Assembly: GCA_963457665.1 (NCBI GenBank)
Contig: OY735202.1
Span: forward strand, 53,737,851-53,801,850
Source of the DNA: Thysanoteuthis rhombus
Lineage: Eukaryota > Mollusca > Cephalopoda > Oegopsida > Thysanoteuthidae
Direction of reading: 5' to 3'
Length of the DNA: 64,000 bases
Both the position numbers and the translations under genes were made by a program. This document shows positions 50,101 through 58,507 of this stretch, piece by piece (the stretch's first letter is position 1; each line of letters begins with the position of its first letter). A model generated the notes under the pieces. The model searched no databases. It was not told where the DNA came from and saw only the letters and a program-made list of their open reading frames with translations.

Positions 50101-50843
50101 AGTGCTTTCCAGAGTCATCTGCATGAACATTATGTAAAATGCCCCCCCTATAAAACATTGAGAGGCAGTAGGCAATTTGAGTTGCTGACTCAGTACTACG
50201 AGACATGCGCTAAGCTATGAATTAAATGAAAACTAACGTGTTGTGGTCTTCCAGTTTTGAAGCTAGTCTTTTATGAATGCCCTGTTTAGCAACCATTGAT
50301 TTGCTGTCACCTAATTTTGAAACCAGTGTATCTCAGTTGTTCCCTGTTGAGGATGGATACGCATACATTGCAATCCCTCATTTTGAATACAGAGGATAAA
50401 ATAAAAAGACCTCAACATTCTTTTCTCAAGGTATTTGCTTTAAAAGTTGTGTTCATCATCTCGGAAGCTTTCAAAATGCTCATCAAATCAATTTTTTCTG
50501 CTCTTACTGTAACCACAAGTTAGTTACCATCAAGATGATGAATTACTTCGGGATTTAAAAGAGAACTTTAAAAAAGGAGAACTGAAAAGTGAAAATATAA
50601 TTTTTCACATATCGGGTGTTTTTACCCATGAACTTCATAATTCTAGAATAAAAGAATTCAAGCAAGCGAACATAACATAAATTAATAAACAAGACTTCAG
50701 TATTTTATATTAAAATAAGTCCAACTCTCAGATTCAGACATAATAAATGTATTACTTACACCTGGATAACCCGCTGAAGGATTGGGTTGTTGTCCCATGT
50801 AGGGAGGATAGCTCTGCCCGGCACCATAATTAGGATAGCTCAT
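29121..50843 (-). CDS. ANXA7/ANXA11-like: Annexin, A7/A11 type, fifteen coding exons, 544 aa
   Basis: A calcium-dependent phospholipid-binding protein. The coding exons, in transcript order, span complement 50760-50843, 48354-48428, 44978-45016, 43693-44127, 42297-42353, 41907-41988, 40989-41083, 38992-39105, 38155-38245, 35963-36042, 33790-33846, 32858-33047, 31425-31483, 30396-30518 and 29121-29174: 1635 bases, all in frame. Residues 1-211 are a Gly/Pro/Tyr/Gln tail; 231-544 are four annexin repeats. Each repeat keeps the GxGT(D) loop and an acidic residue exactly 40 positions after the second Gly: G258/E298, G330/E370, G414/E454, G489/D529. All four type II calcium sites therefore look intact. 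Family knowledge suggests roles in membrane fusion or RNA-granule tethering to membranes; the sequence does not tell which. Confidence 0.95.
29175..30395 (-). other. Annexin intron 14
   Basis: 1.2 kb AT-rich sequence. No repeat recognised. Confidence 0.75.
30396..30518 (-). CDS. ANXA7/ANXA11-like: Annexin exon 14
   Basis: 123 bases, acceptor TTTAATCCAG and donor GTACGT, phase 0 at both ends. Encodes [20 protein letters not shown] and [13 protein letters not shown], the first half of repeat IV. Confidence 0.94.
30519..31424 (-). other. Annexin intron 13
   Basis: 0.9 kb. A degenerate tRNA-like stretch lies on the minus strand near 31.2-31.3 kb (GAGTTCAATTCTC as B box), possibly an old SINE. 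The rest is AT-rich. Confidence 0.5.
31425..31483 (-). CDS. ANXA7/ANXA11-like: Annexin exon 13
   Basis: 59 bases, acceptor TTCATTTCAG and donor GTAATG, phase 1 to 0. Encodes [19 protein letters not shown], the end of repeat III and the linker to repeat IV. Confidence 0.93.
31484..32857 (-). other. Annexin intron 12
   Basis: 1.4 kb, interrupted by a 5'-truncated LINE copy at 31.94-32.17 kb. The rest is AT-rich with poly-T and poly-G tracts (32.57 kb). Confidence 0.75.
31937..32170 (-). mobile_element. LINE 3' end (RTE-like), copy 2
   Basis: The minus strand reads [20 protein letters not shown], then [14 protein letters not shown] and [14 protein letters not shown], close to copy 1. It then ends in TTAAAAGACTGATGATGATG with further GAT units. 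Only the last 230 bases of the element are present, a typical 5'-truncated insertion. It lies in the same orientation as the annexin gene, inside an intron. Confidence 0.8.
32858..33047 (-). CDS. ANXA7/ANXA11-like: Annexin exon 12
   Basis: 190 bases, acceptor GTTTCTTAG and donor GTATGT, phase 0 to 1. Encodes repeat [23 protein letters not shown] through [15 protein letters not shown]454 in NEMSGD is the calcium-site acid. Confidence 0.94.
33048..33789 (-). other. Annexin intron 11
   Basis: 0.74 kb with one tRNA-derived SINE-like stretch on the minus strand; the rest is AT-rich. Confidence 0.7.
33235..33385 (-). mobile_element. tRNA-derived SINE-like fragment
   Basis: The minus strand shows TAGCTCAGATGGTAAAAGCA (Pol III A box, tRNA D-arm style), and about 35 bases on CAATTTCAAATCTC (B box). 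The spacing fits a tRNA head. The acceptor and anticodon arms do not pair well, so this is a decayed SINE and not a tRNA gene. Confidence 0.5.
33790..33846 (-). CDS. ANXA7/ANXA11-like: Annexin exon 11
   Basis: 57 bases, acceptor TATATTAG and donor GTATGT, phase 0 at both ends. Encodes the linker [19 protein letters not shown] between repeats II and III. Confidence 0.93.
33847..35962 (-). other. Annexin intron 10
   Basis: 2.1 kb, AT-rich, with a short TA run at 34.93 kb. At 35.57-35.70 kb there is a stretch of less AT-rich sequence that I cannot assign. Confidence 0.65.
35963..36042 (-). CDS. ANXA7/ANXA11-like: Annexin exon 10
   Basis: 80 bases, acceptor TTCTTATAG and donor GTAAGT, phase 1 to 0. 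Encodes [20 protein letters not shown] and LVSLST, the second half of repeat II with E370. Confidence 0.93.
36043..38154 (-). other. Annexin intron 9
   Basis: 2.1 kb, AT-rich. A block at 36.3-36.6 kb has a different composition (more C, some CpG) and may be an unrecognised insertion. Confidence 0.6.
38155..38245 (-). CDS. ANXA7/ANXA11-like: Annexin exon 9
   Basis: 91 bases, acceptor TTCTTGAAG and donor GTAAGT, phase 0 to 1. Encodes [20 protein letters not shown] and [10 protein letters not shown], the first half of repeat II. Confidence 0.93.
38246..38991 (-). other. Annexin intron 8
   Basis: 0.75 kb. Nothing recognised. Confidence 0.75.
38992..39105 (-). CDS. ANXA7/ANXA11-like: Annexin exon 8
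   Basis: 114 bases, acceptor TGTATTTAAG and donor GTGATA, phase 0 at both ends. Encodes [20 protein letters not shown] and the following helix to KKSMK327. E298 in KSELSG is the repeat I calcium-site acid. Confidence 0.94.
39106..40988 (-). other. Annexin intron 7
   Basis: 1.9 kb, containing the SINE at 39.42-39.77 kb. The remainder, 39.8-41.0 kb, is AT-rich with poly-A/T runs. Confidence 0.75.
39423..39769 (-). mobile_element. tRNA-Val-derived SINE with flanking direct repeats
   Basis: The head, read from 39769 downward, is TGCTCGGATAGTATAATGG followed by TTAGCACG (A box), an anticodon stem TCTGC/GCAGA around the loop CTCACAT (anticodon CAC, Val) and TTGATTCGATTTCC (B box). A body of about 270 bases follows with no coding sign. 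Imperfect direct repeats GAGGCCAGCATAT (from 39410) and GAGACCAGCATAT (from 39770) flank it, as a target duplication would. The tRNA acceptor stem is not kept, so it is a SINE and not a working tRNA gene. Confidence 0.65.
40989..41083 (-). CDS. ANXA7/ANXA11-like: Annexin exon 7
   Basis: 95 bases, acceptor CTTCCCTAG and donor GTATTT, phase 1 to 0. Encodes [20 protein letters not shown] and [12 protein letters not shown], helices B-C of repeat I; CRSNAQRQ is a hallmark of annexin repeat I. Confidence 0.94.
41084..41906 (-). other. Annexin intron 6
   Basis: 0.8 kb AT-rich. Nothing recognised. Confidence 0.75.
41907..41988 (-). CDS. ANXA7/ANXA11-like: Annexin exon 6
   Basis: 82 bases, acceptor TATTTCTAG and donor GTATAA, phase 0 to 1. 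Encodes [20 protein letters not shown] and RKAMKGF, the entry into the annexin core. Confidence 0.93.
41989..42296 (-). other. Annexin intron 5
   Basis: The shortest intron of the gene, about 0.3 kb. Nothing recognised. Confidence 0.8.
42297..42353 (-). CDS. ANXA7/ANXA11-like: Annexin exon 5, possible cassette exon
   Basis: 57 bases, acceptor CTTCTTGTAG and donor GTAAGA, phase 0 at both ends. Encodes [19 protein letters not shown], 19 residues of charged sequence unlike the tail before it or the core after it. It can be skipped without changing the frame. Vertebrate ANXA7 has a cassette exon at the tail/core border, so alternative use here is plausible but not shown. The open frame and clean splice sites support it as real. 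Confidence 0.75.
42735..42860 (+). mobile_element. tRNA-derived SINE-like fragment
   Basis: The plus strand reads TTGCTTAATTAGTAAGATA (A box like) and, about 40 bases on, TGTTCAAATTACACC (B box like), in the spacing of a tRNA head. Opposite in sense to the annexin gene. Confidence 0.45.
43076..43105. repeat. Short palindrome, possible MITE piece
   Basis: AAAGGAGGA-TATG-TCCTCCTTT is a perfect 9-bp stem with a 4-base loop, preceded by GGTTGCCATAAGG. A similar GGAGGGCGTGTTCTCC hairpin lies at about 54.74 kb, and CAGGGTTGCCAG occurs at 44.74 kb. All may be scraps of one DNA-transposon-derived repeat. Confidence 0.4.
43693..44127 (-). CDS. ANXA7/ANXA11-like: Annexin exon 4, the repeat exon
   Basis: 435 bases, acceptor TTTCTTAAG and donor GTAAAA, phase 0 at both ends. 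Encodes 145 residues: [17 protein letters not shown], twelve GAYPP units of the form GAYPP(P/Q/T)QQ, then a looser tail to SGQNKPLK. The composition is almost only Gly, Ala, Tyr, Pro and Gln. In the family such tails bind partner proteins (penta-EF-hand proteins such as ALG-2 and sorcin) and favour condensation; whether this one does is an inference. Confidence 0.93.
43796..44092 (-). repeat. Coding minisatellite, 12 units of 24 bp
   Basis: GCCTAY codons recur every 24 bases with no slippage from about 44069 down to 43804. Differences between units fall mostly at third positions (GGT/GGA, TAC/TAT, CAG/CAA) and at the P/Q codon. The exact 24-base period fixes the 8-residue protein repeat. Confidence 0.95.
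44128..44977 (-). other. Annexin intron 3
   Basis: 0.85 kb. Contains CAGGGTTGCCAGATTCGAG at 44.74 kb, which looks like a hAT-type terminal end, but no partner end was found. The rest is AT-rich. Confidence 0.6.
44978..45016 (-). CDS. ANXA7/ANXA11-like: Annexin exon 3 (39-base exon)
   Basis: Acceptor AAAATTTCAG and donor GTAAAA, phase 0 at both ends. Encodes [13 protein letters not shown], in keeping with the Pro/Gln/Tyr tail. Its length and symmetric phase make it skippable. Confidence 0.85.
45870..47091. repeat. Inverted repeats framing a LINE fragment
   Basis: The left arm from 45870 reads GTCCAATGCAATAAAGTCAA; the reverse complement of the right arm, ending near 47091, contains GTCCAAATGCAAAAAAGTCC, and both continue through TCCAATTnATTCATA into a CATA/TACA-rich stretch. 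Arms are roughly 170-220 bases at about 70 percent identity by eye. The left arm also repeats ATGCAATAAA twice within itself. Confidence 0.5.
46105..46870 (+). mobile_element. C-terminal fragment of a second LINE or related retroelement
   Basis: The plus strand reads [18 protein letters not shown], then [17 protein letters not shown]... with [18 protein letters not shown], a shifted piece near [20 protein letters not shown] (WEDHMEEA in the next frame) and [12 protein letters not shown] recall this series (Cys-rich 'CPLCxxxxSLEHVLSSCP', then 'LELTVPWE', then 'EVGCRGF') from the downstream part of reverse-transcriptase proteins in corals, molluscs and fish. The copy is interrupted by stops and shifts and is 5' truncated. 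Confidence 0.6.
48354..48428 (-). CDS. ANXA7/ANXA11-like: Annexin exon 2
   Basis: 75 bases, acceptor TTTTTTATCAG and donor GTAAGC, phase 0 at both ends. Encodes [17 protein letters not shown] and RPGVIGFN, part of the tail. A second AG seven bases into the exon would break the frame, so the first was chosen. Confidence 0.85.
48429..50759 (-). other. Annexin intron 1 (between the first two coding exons)
   Basis: 2.3 kb, AT-rich. A GC-richer block at 49.5-50.2 kb (GGGGGCAGCCCTCTTAGGGA at 49.54 kb) looks like an insertion but I cannot name it. Confidence 0.6.
50760..50843 (-). CDS. ANXA7/ANXA11-like: Annexin exon 1 (first coding exon)
   Basis: 84 coding bases. [20 protein letters not shown] and NPSAGYPG precede donor GTAAGT, phase 0. 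MSYPxYG is the usual start of A7/A11 annexins. A poly-T tract and AAAGCAG stand one base before the ATG, so this exon most likely begins at a splice acceptor and the transcript starts at an upstream non-coding exon. Confidence 0.9.
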
Positions 50844-53800
50844 ACTGCTTTAAAAAAAAATCATAAAATGAACATTATCATTTGTTATTTAGAGTGAAAT
50901 TGTTAGATAATTAAGCTGAAATATATTCTCAGAATTAAGTTTATATCAAAATACTTTGCATAGTGAGTTTCAAAAATCAAATAAAAATGAAATTGTAAAA
51001 AAGATTAAAAACATACTTATTTACAGCAGTAAGGGTTAAACTCCTCTAACCCAAGATGCACATATTATCAGATATAGTAACAATCTAATTTTTATAAAAC
51101 TCTTGAGCATCTTGAAAAGAATGAGCCCACATAGAGAAAGTTTAATCTTTTGAAATATGATATCTTAACGATATAACTTAATCATTAACATCTCCAGCTG
51201 ACAACCTTTGGATTCTCTATCAATATATTTCATGCAGATAAAATTAGTAGATTTACATCTTATACATTGACACTGAACATTCAGCATCCCCTGCAAAACA
51301 ATTACTCCACTTATCAATATTCACACATCACATGGATATTGTACAAATCTCAAAAGCTTAAATCCAATATGAAATACAAATAATCTTATTAAAATTTCTG
51401 TATTGTTTTGGCTGTTGTATTTGTAGCCTTTCTCAGCTGTTTGCCTTATCTAGTAACCTTCTAGAAGAGTTGGACAGAACTCTTAATTTAATCTACAGGG
51501 ATATGTTGCTCCATTCCTATACCTATCTTATATATTGTTCTTCTAAGGAATTCTAGAACACATCAATTCTTTGTTATGATACTAATTTACCTTTTCACTT
51601 CACTGGTGTCTACTTTAATACTTGACCTTGTAAGCATCCAGTAGATCATGTCCTGTAGCCCACTGATTGTTAGGCTCCATATGGTGTCCATATCTACGCT
51701 CAACCTAGATTATCATAGTCAAAAACAATAATTCAAACAGAGTTTCCTCCAGATGCAGAATGGAATGTTGAAAATATTATAGCCATGTATACTCAATTGA
51801 TATTATAGAATTTATTTATTAGAATAATCTCCAACTGATGATAAATGATTATAATAACTTTAAAAAGGAAACAAGTCTGGTTAATCATTCAATAGCAACC
51901 ATCGCATGACCAACTATCTTTTGGCAGCATGCTGTGTTGGCTATGATCAATAAAAAAAATGAAAAAAAAAGAGGTGATCAGTAAGTAAGTTACTCCTCTC
52001 ACCTGTTGTTGCGCTGTGATTATTAAAAAGTCAGAATTTTTGAAAAAACAAGAGAGAACACAATCTAAGGGACCAATTTAGCATAGATTTACACCGTAAA
52101 TTGAATCTCTCAACTAGTTTTTATTAAACATAATAAAGAGTATATGTTAAGATTTTCAGCCTCCTTGCTCCATTAGTGCAGCCAGTATGAACAACACATA
52201 AATAGTCAGCCAGACCCACTAAAAGTTTAAAATATGGAAATTATCCATTTGAATAGAATAAGATGTTCAGCCTCAAATCTATGATTAACACATGCTTGAG
52301 AATTTTCCTAATCAGGAATGCCAATAAGTAATCAAATAACTCAATTGATTCCATTAGGGCAGCTTTCTAATCTATTAAAACACAAAGAATTTTAAAAATT
52401 TAAGTAAGCATAGAGTATTCCTATCTTTGCTTAGGGCCTTGTGAAAATCCTTTCATGGACTGGGTCAGGCCTGTGCTGTCTACTCCTGGTTTAGTAGGTT
52501 GCCTCTGCAACAAACAGGCCGTGAATTTGAGCATTCATGCCATGCCCTCAAGCAACACCAGCAATGTCTCCATGTCCAGATTGCTGAACATGATGGCTGC
52601 CAAAAATAGAGACCAGTCAAATACCATCAGTCAAAATGCAAGCTGTGTAGTACAGACTACTTTGACATTTGACCGTGAAAATATGTTTTATCAATTGTTT
52701 TTATTCATTCAACAACTATTTAATCATAATTACAAACTGTGACTTCTTGCAAAGAAAGAAAAATTGGATGAAAATATTTTTGATTATACGTTTTCAAAGT
52801 TAGTTTGAAATAAATATCAAAATTTATCATCTTTCAATGCCTGGAAAAATGGATACTTTAATTTCAATTTTCAACAACTAAATTAGACTCTTAAATGGGC
52901 ACTTATCAAAATTGTCTTCTTGAGTCTGGACGTTTGAACTAATTTAGTCCTCTAATGCTTGGCCCAGACAGTTTTTGATGTTGAAAAATAAAACATATTT
53001 TTGTAGCAGCCAGAGAGATTTGATCCAAGAATGTAGATTTAGTAAACCAGCTGAATGTCTTAATCAATTGCGTCACAAAATCATTGATAGGAAACTATGA
53101 TTTATTTGTTATCATGAGAATAGATAATTCATTAAAAATGAATATAAACTGGAAATCATGTATTAGCATTGTTGAAACATAACTGACTCAAGAACAATGC
53201 AGTTTAAGTGGATATGGCTGCAGTTGTCCTGATATAGCTCTTTTTTAACACAATAATGAAATTTAAAATAAACCTTCAGACATTGTTGAATTATTTTGAT
53301 TGTACCCCAAAGTTGTTTTTAAAAACAAAAGCATAATGTTTAAAACAAGGATTTATCTGAGTTAATACGATTTATGAAAATAATTTTCCGTTATGATGAT
53401 TCAATCATATCTGAACTATGTTATTTTCAGTCAATAGTTTATTGAAAATAAATATTTTCAATAAACTATTTATTTTAGTTGGACCTTTTTTTCCTCTTGT
53501 GCCCTTTTTACCTTGGTTCATATATATTCCCACAGCAACCCCCATGTTTCTTCAATTGTTCAATCTATTTACACTGTCTAGGCTGAGTGACTCATTCTCT
53601 GCATAACAATGAGAGGTCATTTCAGATAGAGTTCTAAATGATATAACATTCATAAATACCCTTTTGGATTATATACATATATATATATATATGAAGTATC
53701 AGCTTCAACATGGCATAGCTCTTAACCAAAAGAAAGTAATAGGAGCTAAACAAAAGAAAATCAGATAAGTAAAATACATGAATCATGCTGAAATATACTT

Positions 53801-55177
53801 GTTCAGCAAGGAAGAACAAACAAAAAATTCACTCTAGTTATATTCTTGATTCTAATCCAAACTCAACCCAGAAGAATCACTGATATACTAGTGGGTGACT
53901 GAATCAGTTTATCATTCATGCTGGTTCTCTGTCAAGCTACTCCCCCACTAATCTTTAATAACAAACTGACTCCTTATCAAACTGAATCTTCTGTGAACTT
54001 TAACTTGGTACAAAACTTGAAAAATTGAAGGGGGAGGTATGAACACTTTTAAGGGAGAGAGAGAAAGGAAAATGAAATAATACACATAAAAAGAACAGAA
54101 AATTAAGATTTTTAAATGAAAAATTTTAATCAGATCAATTCTTCTATTATGTAAGAGTAAAGTTTTGATTTATTAAATTATTTTCCCAATACTTGGTACC
54201 TACAAGTGTCGACGTAGCACTGGATCCACAAATTCATAGAATAAACCTACTGGCAATATTACAAGTGCATTCAGAATGAATGATTAGTCCAATTTTATCC
54301 CTTACAGTGGTGTGAACACCCTAATCTTATCTCATGATGAGTGGAGACAAAGGGTGCTAAGGACAGGTTGAGCTCTGAGGCCACTCTGATTGACATTAGT
54401 CGTAACCAATCCACCAGACCCCCCCACCTCCACCAATACATCAGAAGCAATTGGCGCAGAGTATAGCCCAACACTCTCCATGGTTGCTGTTGTTGTTGAC
54501 AGTAAATATTTGATTCGATTATGTCTGAACAATGTTAACAATGATTTTCAGTTAATACAGTATTTATTTTTGATAAACTATTAGGTGGGCCATTTTTTCC
54601 TATTTATCCATTTTGGCCCATTTTATCTGAATTCATTTTCTGATAAGCAATATCAATGTTGGGGAAAGCAGTGTAAACTACAAGAACAGGTCTTTTCAAG
54701 GTGAAAGAAAGGGGGGATATATATCAATTGAAAAAGGAGGGCGTGTTCTCCTATCTTTTGTAATCCATATGGTTGGTAAACTCTACTTACAGGAGGCTTC
54801 TGGTACAACTTTTTCTACTTCAAGGCCAATTTCAAATGGCTATTTCTTAAAAAGTTTCTGGCACACATTTATAGCTACTCTCAGTTGAATTTGGCCTTCA
54901 GTTGTGGAGAAAAGTTAGCTGCTGATCTGAATACTAGCTATCTGATATTATTGCTATTGTCAACACTGGATACGAAAACGGAGAATCAAATTCAGGAAAA
55001 CCAAAAGATATATTCCTTATGAGGGACAGACGAAATAATGGCAGTTTTGTTCTTTATCAAAAAAATAGTATTACCAACTATCTTGACCATTGTTTTTTAC
55101 TTTTTTTAATTGTAATAAATCCTATTCAAGTACCAATTCGAATCTGGTCTGGTCTAGGTTGAAATGGGGAAAAAATC

Positions 55178-55200
55178 CACACACACACACAGACACACAC
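55178..55200. repeat. (CA)n microsatellite
   Basis: About eleven CA units with one GA interruption. Confidence 0.9.
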
Positions 55201-55299
55201 AAGCCAAACGAATAAACTCGGGCTTTTTTTCAAGAATTTCTTTTGTTAATCAAGTAATTTGGCGATCTTTCGAAAATCGTCGCCGGCGGTGTCAGCCAT

Positions 55300-55832
55300 C
55301 TTGGAAAGCAAGTATTGGAAGGCTGAACTGACTAAAACGTTTACGTCTAGATACTCCTAAATTCATTCAGATCAAAATAAATAATAAAGACTGGATAACA
55401 CCAATCGTTTATTTATGTATATTTATTTTACTAAAAATACAGAATTAAATTCAATATTAGGAACGGGATTATTCGTCGGTTGTCCACATCAAATAATTCC
55501 GCATCTCTGGAGGACTTGGCCAAGTGGAATCGATAAGACGAAAAAAGAAATTGAAGGATTTGGGTGCTAGTTTACTCTACAGGATTTTCCCTTCATCCAG
55601 AAGAAGAAAAAAGTGAGAAGATTTTTCATCATAATTTATTTGATTTTTTAATAAATACATCCAATGTTGTTCCAGGCTCTGATACTTTAATCCCATCGCT
55701 AATACTTAATTTAATTCAATAATTTAATATTTTTTCAAGTCATTTATTATTCAATCTTTATTAATGTACGCATATCAAGACGTAGACGTTTTAGTCATTT
55801 CCGGCCTTCCATACTTTCTTTCAAGGAGCGGC
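55300..55832. repeat. Inverted-repeat (fold-back or MITE-like) structure
   Basis: The left arm contains TTGGAAGGCTGAACTGACTA then AAACGTTTACGTCTAGATA; the reverse complement of the right arm contains TATGGAAGGCCGGAAATGAC then TAAAACGTCTACGTCTTGATA. The best match covers about 58 bases per arm at about 80 percent by eye and continues more weakly inward (AATAATAAA). The arms lie about 410 bases apart. It sits in CpG-rich sequence just upstream of the likely annexin promoter side. Confidence 0.6.
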
Positions 55833-56818
55833 AGGAATTACTTCATCACTGAAATAAATTATCACGATTTCTTCAATTTCATGACAATATGTCGAAAAAA
55901 AAAAAACGAAAATAAGATTAAATAATTAAAGGATCAGCACAGAGTCTACACTGTTATTAATGGTGGGTCCAGCAGAGTACCGAAGTTTTATTTTTTATTA
56001 AATGAAATTACTGAAGAGCGAAAGAGACAGAAATGTCTAATTTACTTTCATATTCGATCCTATGCCAACTCGTTGTTCAGCGCCCCTAACTACCACGCTT
56101 GTTGTAGGGCACTCGATCAGTCAGGTAAAGCATTTATCAAATCTTTTTAGTAAAATGTTTTCCAGATCCAGTATTTTCAACGGTAGCGTCAACATTTTGC
56201 TGCTATTACAAAAAATTTCGAAGATAAAATAAACATCTGATTTCAGAATTGAAAATAAAATACTGTTATTGTGCTTCCCGAGTCCCGTCTGTAGAAATAG
56301 CTGATGGAGTGTTTACTTTTATTCTTGTTACATATGGATTTGTTTTCACATCTCTATAAATAAGTTTTGATAGTAGCTTATTTAGTTAATAGTCGTGTAA
56401 TCAAGCGCCCTGCACAAACAAACGTGATCATTTGCGACGCTAAATCAACAACAGAACCATATCCTTAAAATCATGTCAAGCACCAGACAAAAATAAGTAG
56501 CGCATTTGTCGCAAGAAGACAAATCCTCGGATGTAATCAAAAGTAGGTCAGAACAAAAAAAAAGAAGATATAGTTGAGATAGAAATCACTTGACTTTTAA
56601 TCACTCGAATCCGTTATTTTGTTTTTTTAATATTTTTACTTGAGAATAATTCGTTAGGAGTTGCTAACGTGGTTGATGGCAAAAAAGACTAAGGAGTGGT
56701 ACCTACTGTGTGTTTCGATGAGAAAGAGAAAAGTTTGAACAATCAGAAAATGATATAAAAATAGATTTTAGCAGAAACAAAGGTGAAGCTTTGGTTTTAT
56801 TATAACTCAGCGACTTAC

Positions 56819-56960
56819 CTGAATTTAAGAAAACCTGTAGAGGCAAAATCAGTTAAAGTTTTTACCGAAGTGGAGAGAGAGCAACTCGTGGTTACACCGA
56901 ACGACGTTGATGCAGTTGGAGCAGCAGCAGCACTAAATAGGACTAGGGTTGCAAGTTGAA
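56819..56960 (-). promoter_or_regulatory. ANXA7/ANXA11-like: Candidate non-coding first exon and promoter side of the annexin
   Basis: On the minus strand a GC- and CpG-richer stretch ends CTTAAATTCAG before GTAAGTCGC, a full-strength donor, with no long open frame. This fits a 5' UTR exon spliced to the acceptor next to the annexin ATG. The 5' limit is a guess. An alternative first exon could lie at 55.3 kb, where the minus strand has AAGATGGCTGAC, a YY1-like start-site motif. Confidence 0.4.
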
Positions 56961-57010
56961 CAAATAAACAAACTCACTATTCACTAAAAACTGTACTTTA
57001 CTGATAAACG

Positions 57011-57094
57011 ATGCAACACATTTCTAGTTTATCTATCGCCTCATATTTAACGGCCTGTAAGAACCGTCTTTGGATAAAGGCCTTCCTTCCCCGA
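57011..57094 (+). CDS. Possible first exon encoding a mitochondrial presequence
   Basis: The ATG has A at -3. The 84-base open frame reads MQHISSLSIASYLTACKNRL then WIKAFLPR and stops exactly at GTAAGT, phase 0. The 28 residues have four Lys/Arg, no Asp/Glu and a Ser/Leu-rich start, as mitochondrial targeting peptides do. It would diverge from the candidate annexin first exon just 50 bases away. No downstream exon is seen before the mobile elements and the window end, so the gene is unidentified. Confidence 0.25.
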
Positions 57095-57599
57095 GTAAGT
57101 GTACTGAACTACGAATTGTCAGGATTGTACTCTGTACCTAAAAATCAATCGACATTTCTATTGATCGGAATTTTTGGTCTTTCACTACTTGTTGTGCATT
57201 AATAATTACATTGTTACCACAGAAATTCGATTAATGAGAAACCCATAGAAGAAGGGGAAAATATCCTGAGTATTTTTTAAAGTTACTTTCCGAAAAGGTT
57301 TCAAATTTTCTCAAAAATTCTCACATACTTTTTTAATAAATTTGAAAGAAATTCGTAAATAAAACTGCTGGTCAGGTTGGCAGTGATCTTTATATCATAT
57401 TCCACCACTAACTTGCTGAAAGTCTTAAAGCAACAGTTTTTCAAAATGTTAGTAAATGAAAAGTTTTTTTTTAATAGCCACTCGTCATCACCCCTGCACT
57501 GGCAGGTTTTAGAATAAAGTTAATCGAAAAATTTAATTTTTTTCCAGTTCCAACGAATTCAAAGTACCTGGGAGCTGAATCCGACCAACTCCTAATACT

Positions 57600-58372
57600 G
57601 GCCACCCGGAGTTTGAAGATCGTCCTCTTTGCTTAGAACCTTTACGATCTCCAAATAATGCTAGACGAAATAGAGTGAGCCAACAAGAAAGGTGGCCACC
57701 GCATTAACTTTAGTATAACAAATATCGCGTACAACGAATATATTGAAGACGAAAAAAAAAACAATCAAGATTGAAGACGCAGAACTGGAGAAAGTAGACC
57801 ACTACATCAACCAAAGACAACGAACCACTATGAATTCCCAAAAGAAATCACACGAAGAATCACATTAGGTTTGCAAGCTTTCGGTAGAGCAAGCTCGACT
57901 TTCAAGAAAACAAAAATCCTACTAGTCCTAAAAATAAGGATGTACAACCAATGCACCCTCGATAGTCACCTATGGAGCTGAAACAGAATCTAAGCAAAAG
58001 ATTGACCTTCAAACTGAGAACCATGCAACGTGCACATGAGAGAATCATGCTCAACCTCACATGGGGTGATCATTAGACAGCACAGTACATAAGAGAAAAG
58101 ACAGGAGTCTGAGATATAGAAACAATAAGAAAACTCAAATGGCAATGAGCTGGACGTGTTGCAAGAATGTCAGACAACCGCTGGACATCACGACTCACAT
58201 CGTGGATCCACAGAGATCATATGCGAAATTATGACCAACAGAAAGTAAGATTGCGTGACGAACAAGATGAATTCTGAATACCAGCTCAGTGATGCCCATA
58301 ATAGAGAGGCCTGCCGAATCTTGGGGAAGGTCTGTATCCAACGACGAACGTTAAAAGGCTGATGCTGATGAT
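57600..58372 (+). mobile_element. LINE 3' end (RTE-like), copy 3
   Basis: Starts further upstream than the other copies: IVLFA and NLYDLQIMLDEIE near 57.62 kb follow where the reverse-transcriptase YADD/FADD box should be (the two Asp are not preserved), then INFSITNIAYNEYIEDEKK and ELEKVDHYI. The later blocks match copies 1 and 2, and it ends TTAAAAGGCTGATGCTGATGAT. It has several stops and shifts. It abuts the gypsy element by about 130 bases. Confidence 0.75.
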
Positions 58373-58507
58373 TTACTCAAGATGCCAGTCGATGGGTGCT
58401 ATTTAACAGGATCTATGTTCAGAACGATTCACAGTGATCATTTGTTTCGTATCATTCATCTCTACACATCTTTATAGATGGATGGACAGAGTATTGATGG
58501 CTCGTGA

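Larger units (their letters stand above)
50845..56818 (-). other. Probable 5' UTR intron of the annexin
   Basis: About 6 kb. 50.9-55.1 kb is AT-rich with no recognised gene; open frames at 52.45 and 54.33 kb show no known family. A CA microsatellite lies at 55.18 kb and an inverted-repeat structure at 55.30-55.83 kb. CpG reappears from about 55.2 kb. Confidence 0.5.

Noticed and set aside
52455-52742. 95-residue open frame on the plus strand within the putative annexin UTR intron
   Set aside because: No motif or homology recognised and the sequence around it is plain AT-rich intron.
54332-54584. Overlapping open frames on both strands (69 and 64 residues)
   Set aside because: No known family. 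The stretch is GC-richer than its flanks and may be a repeat, but nothing supports a gene.
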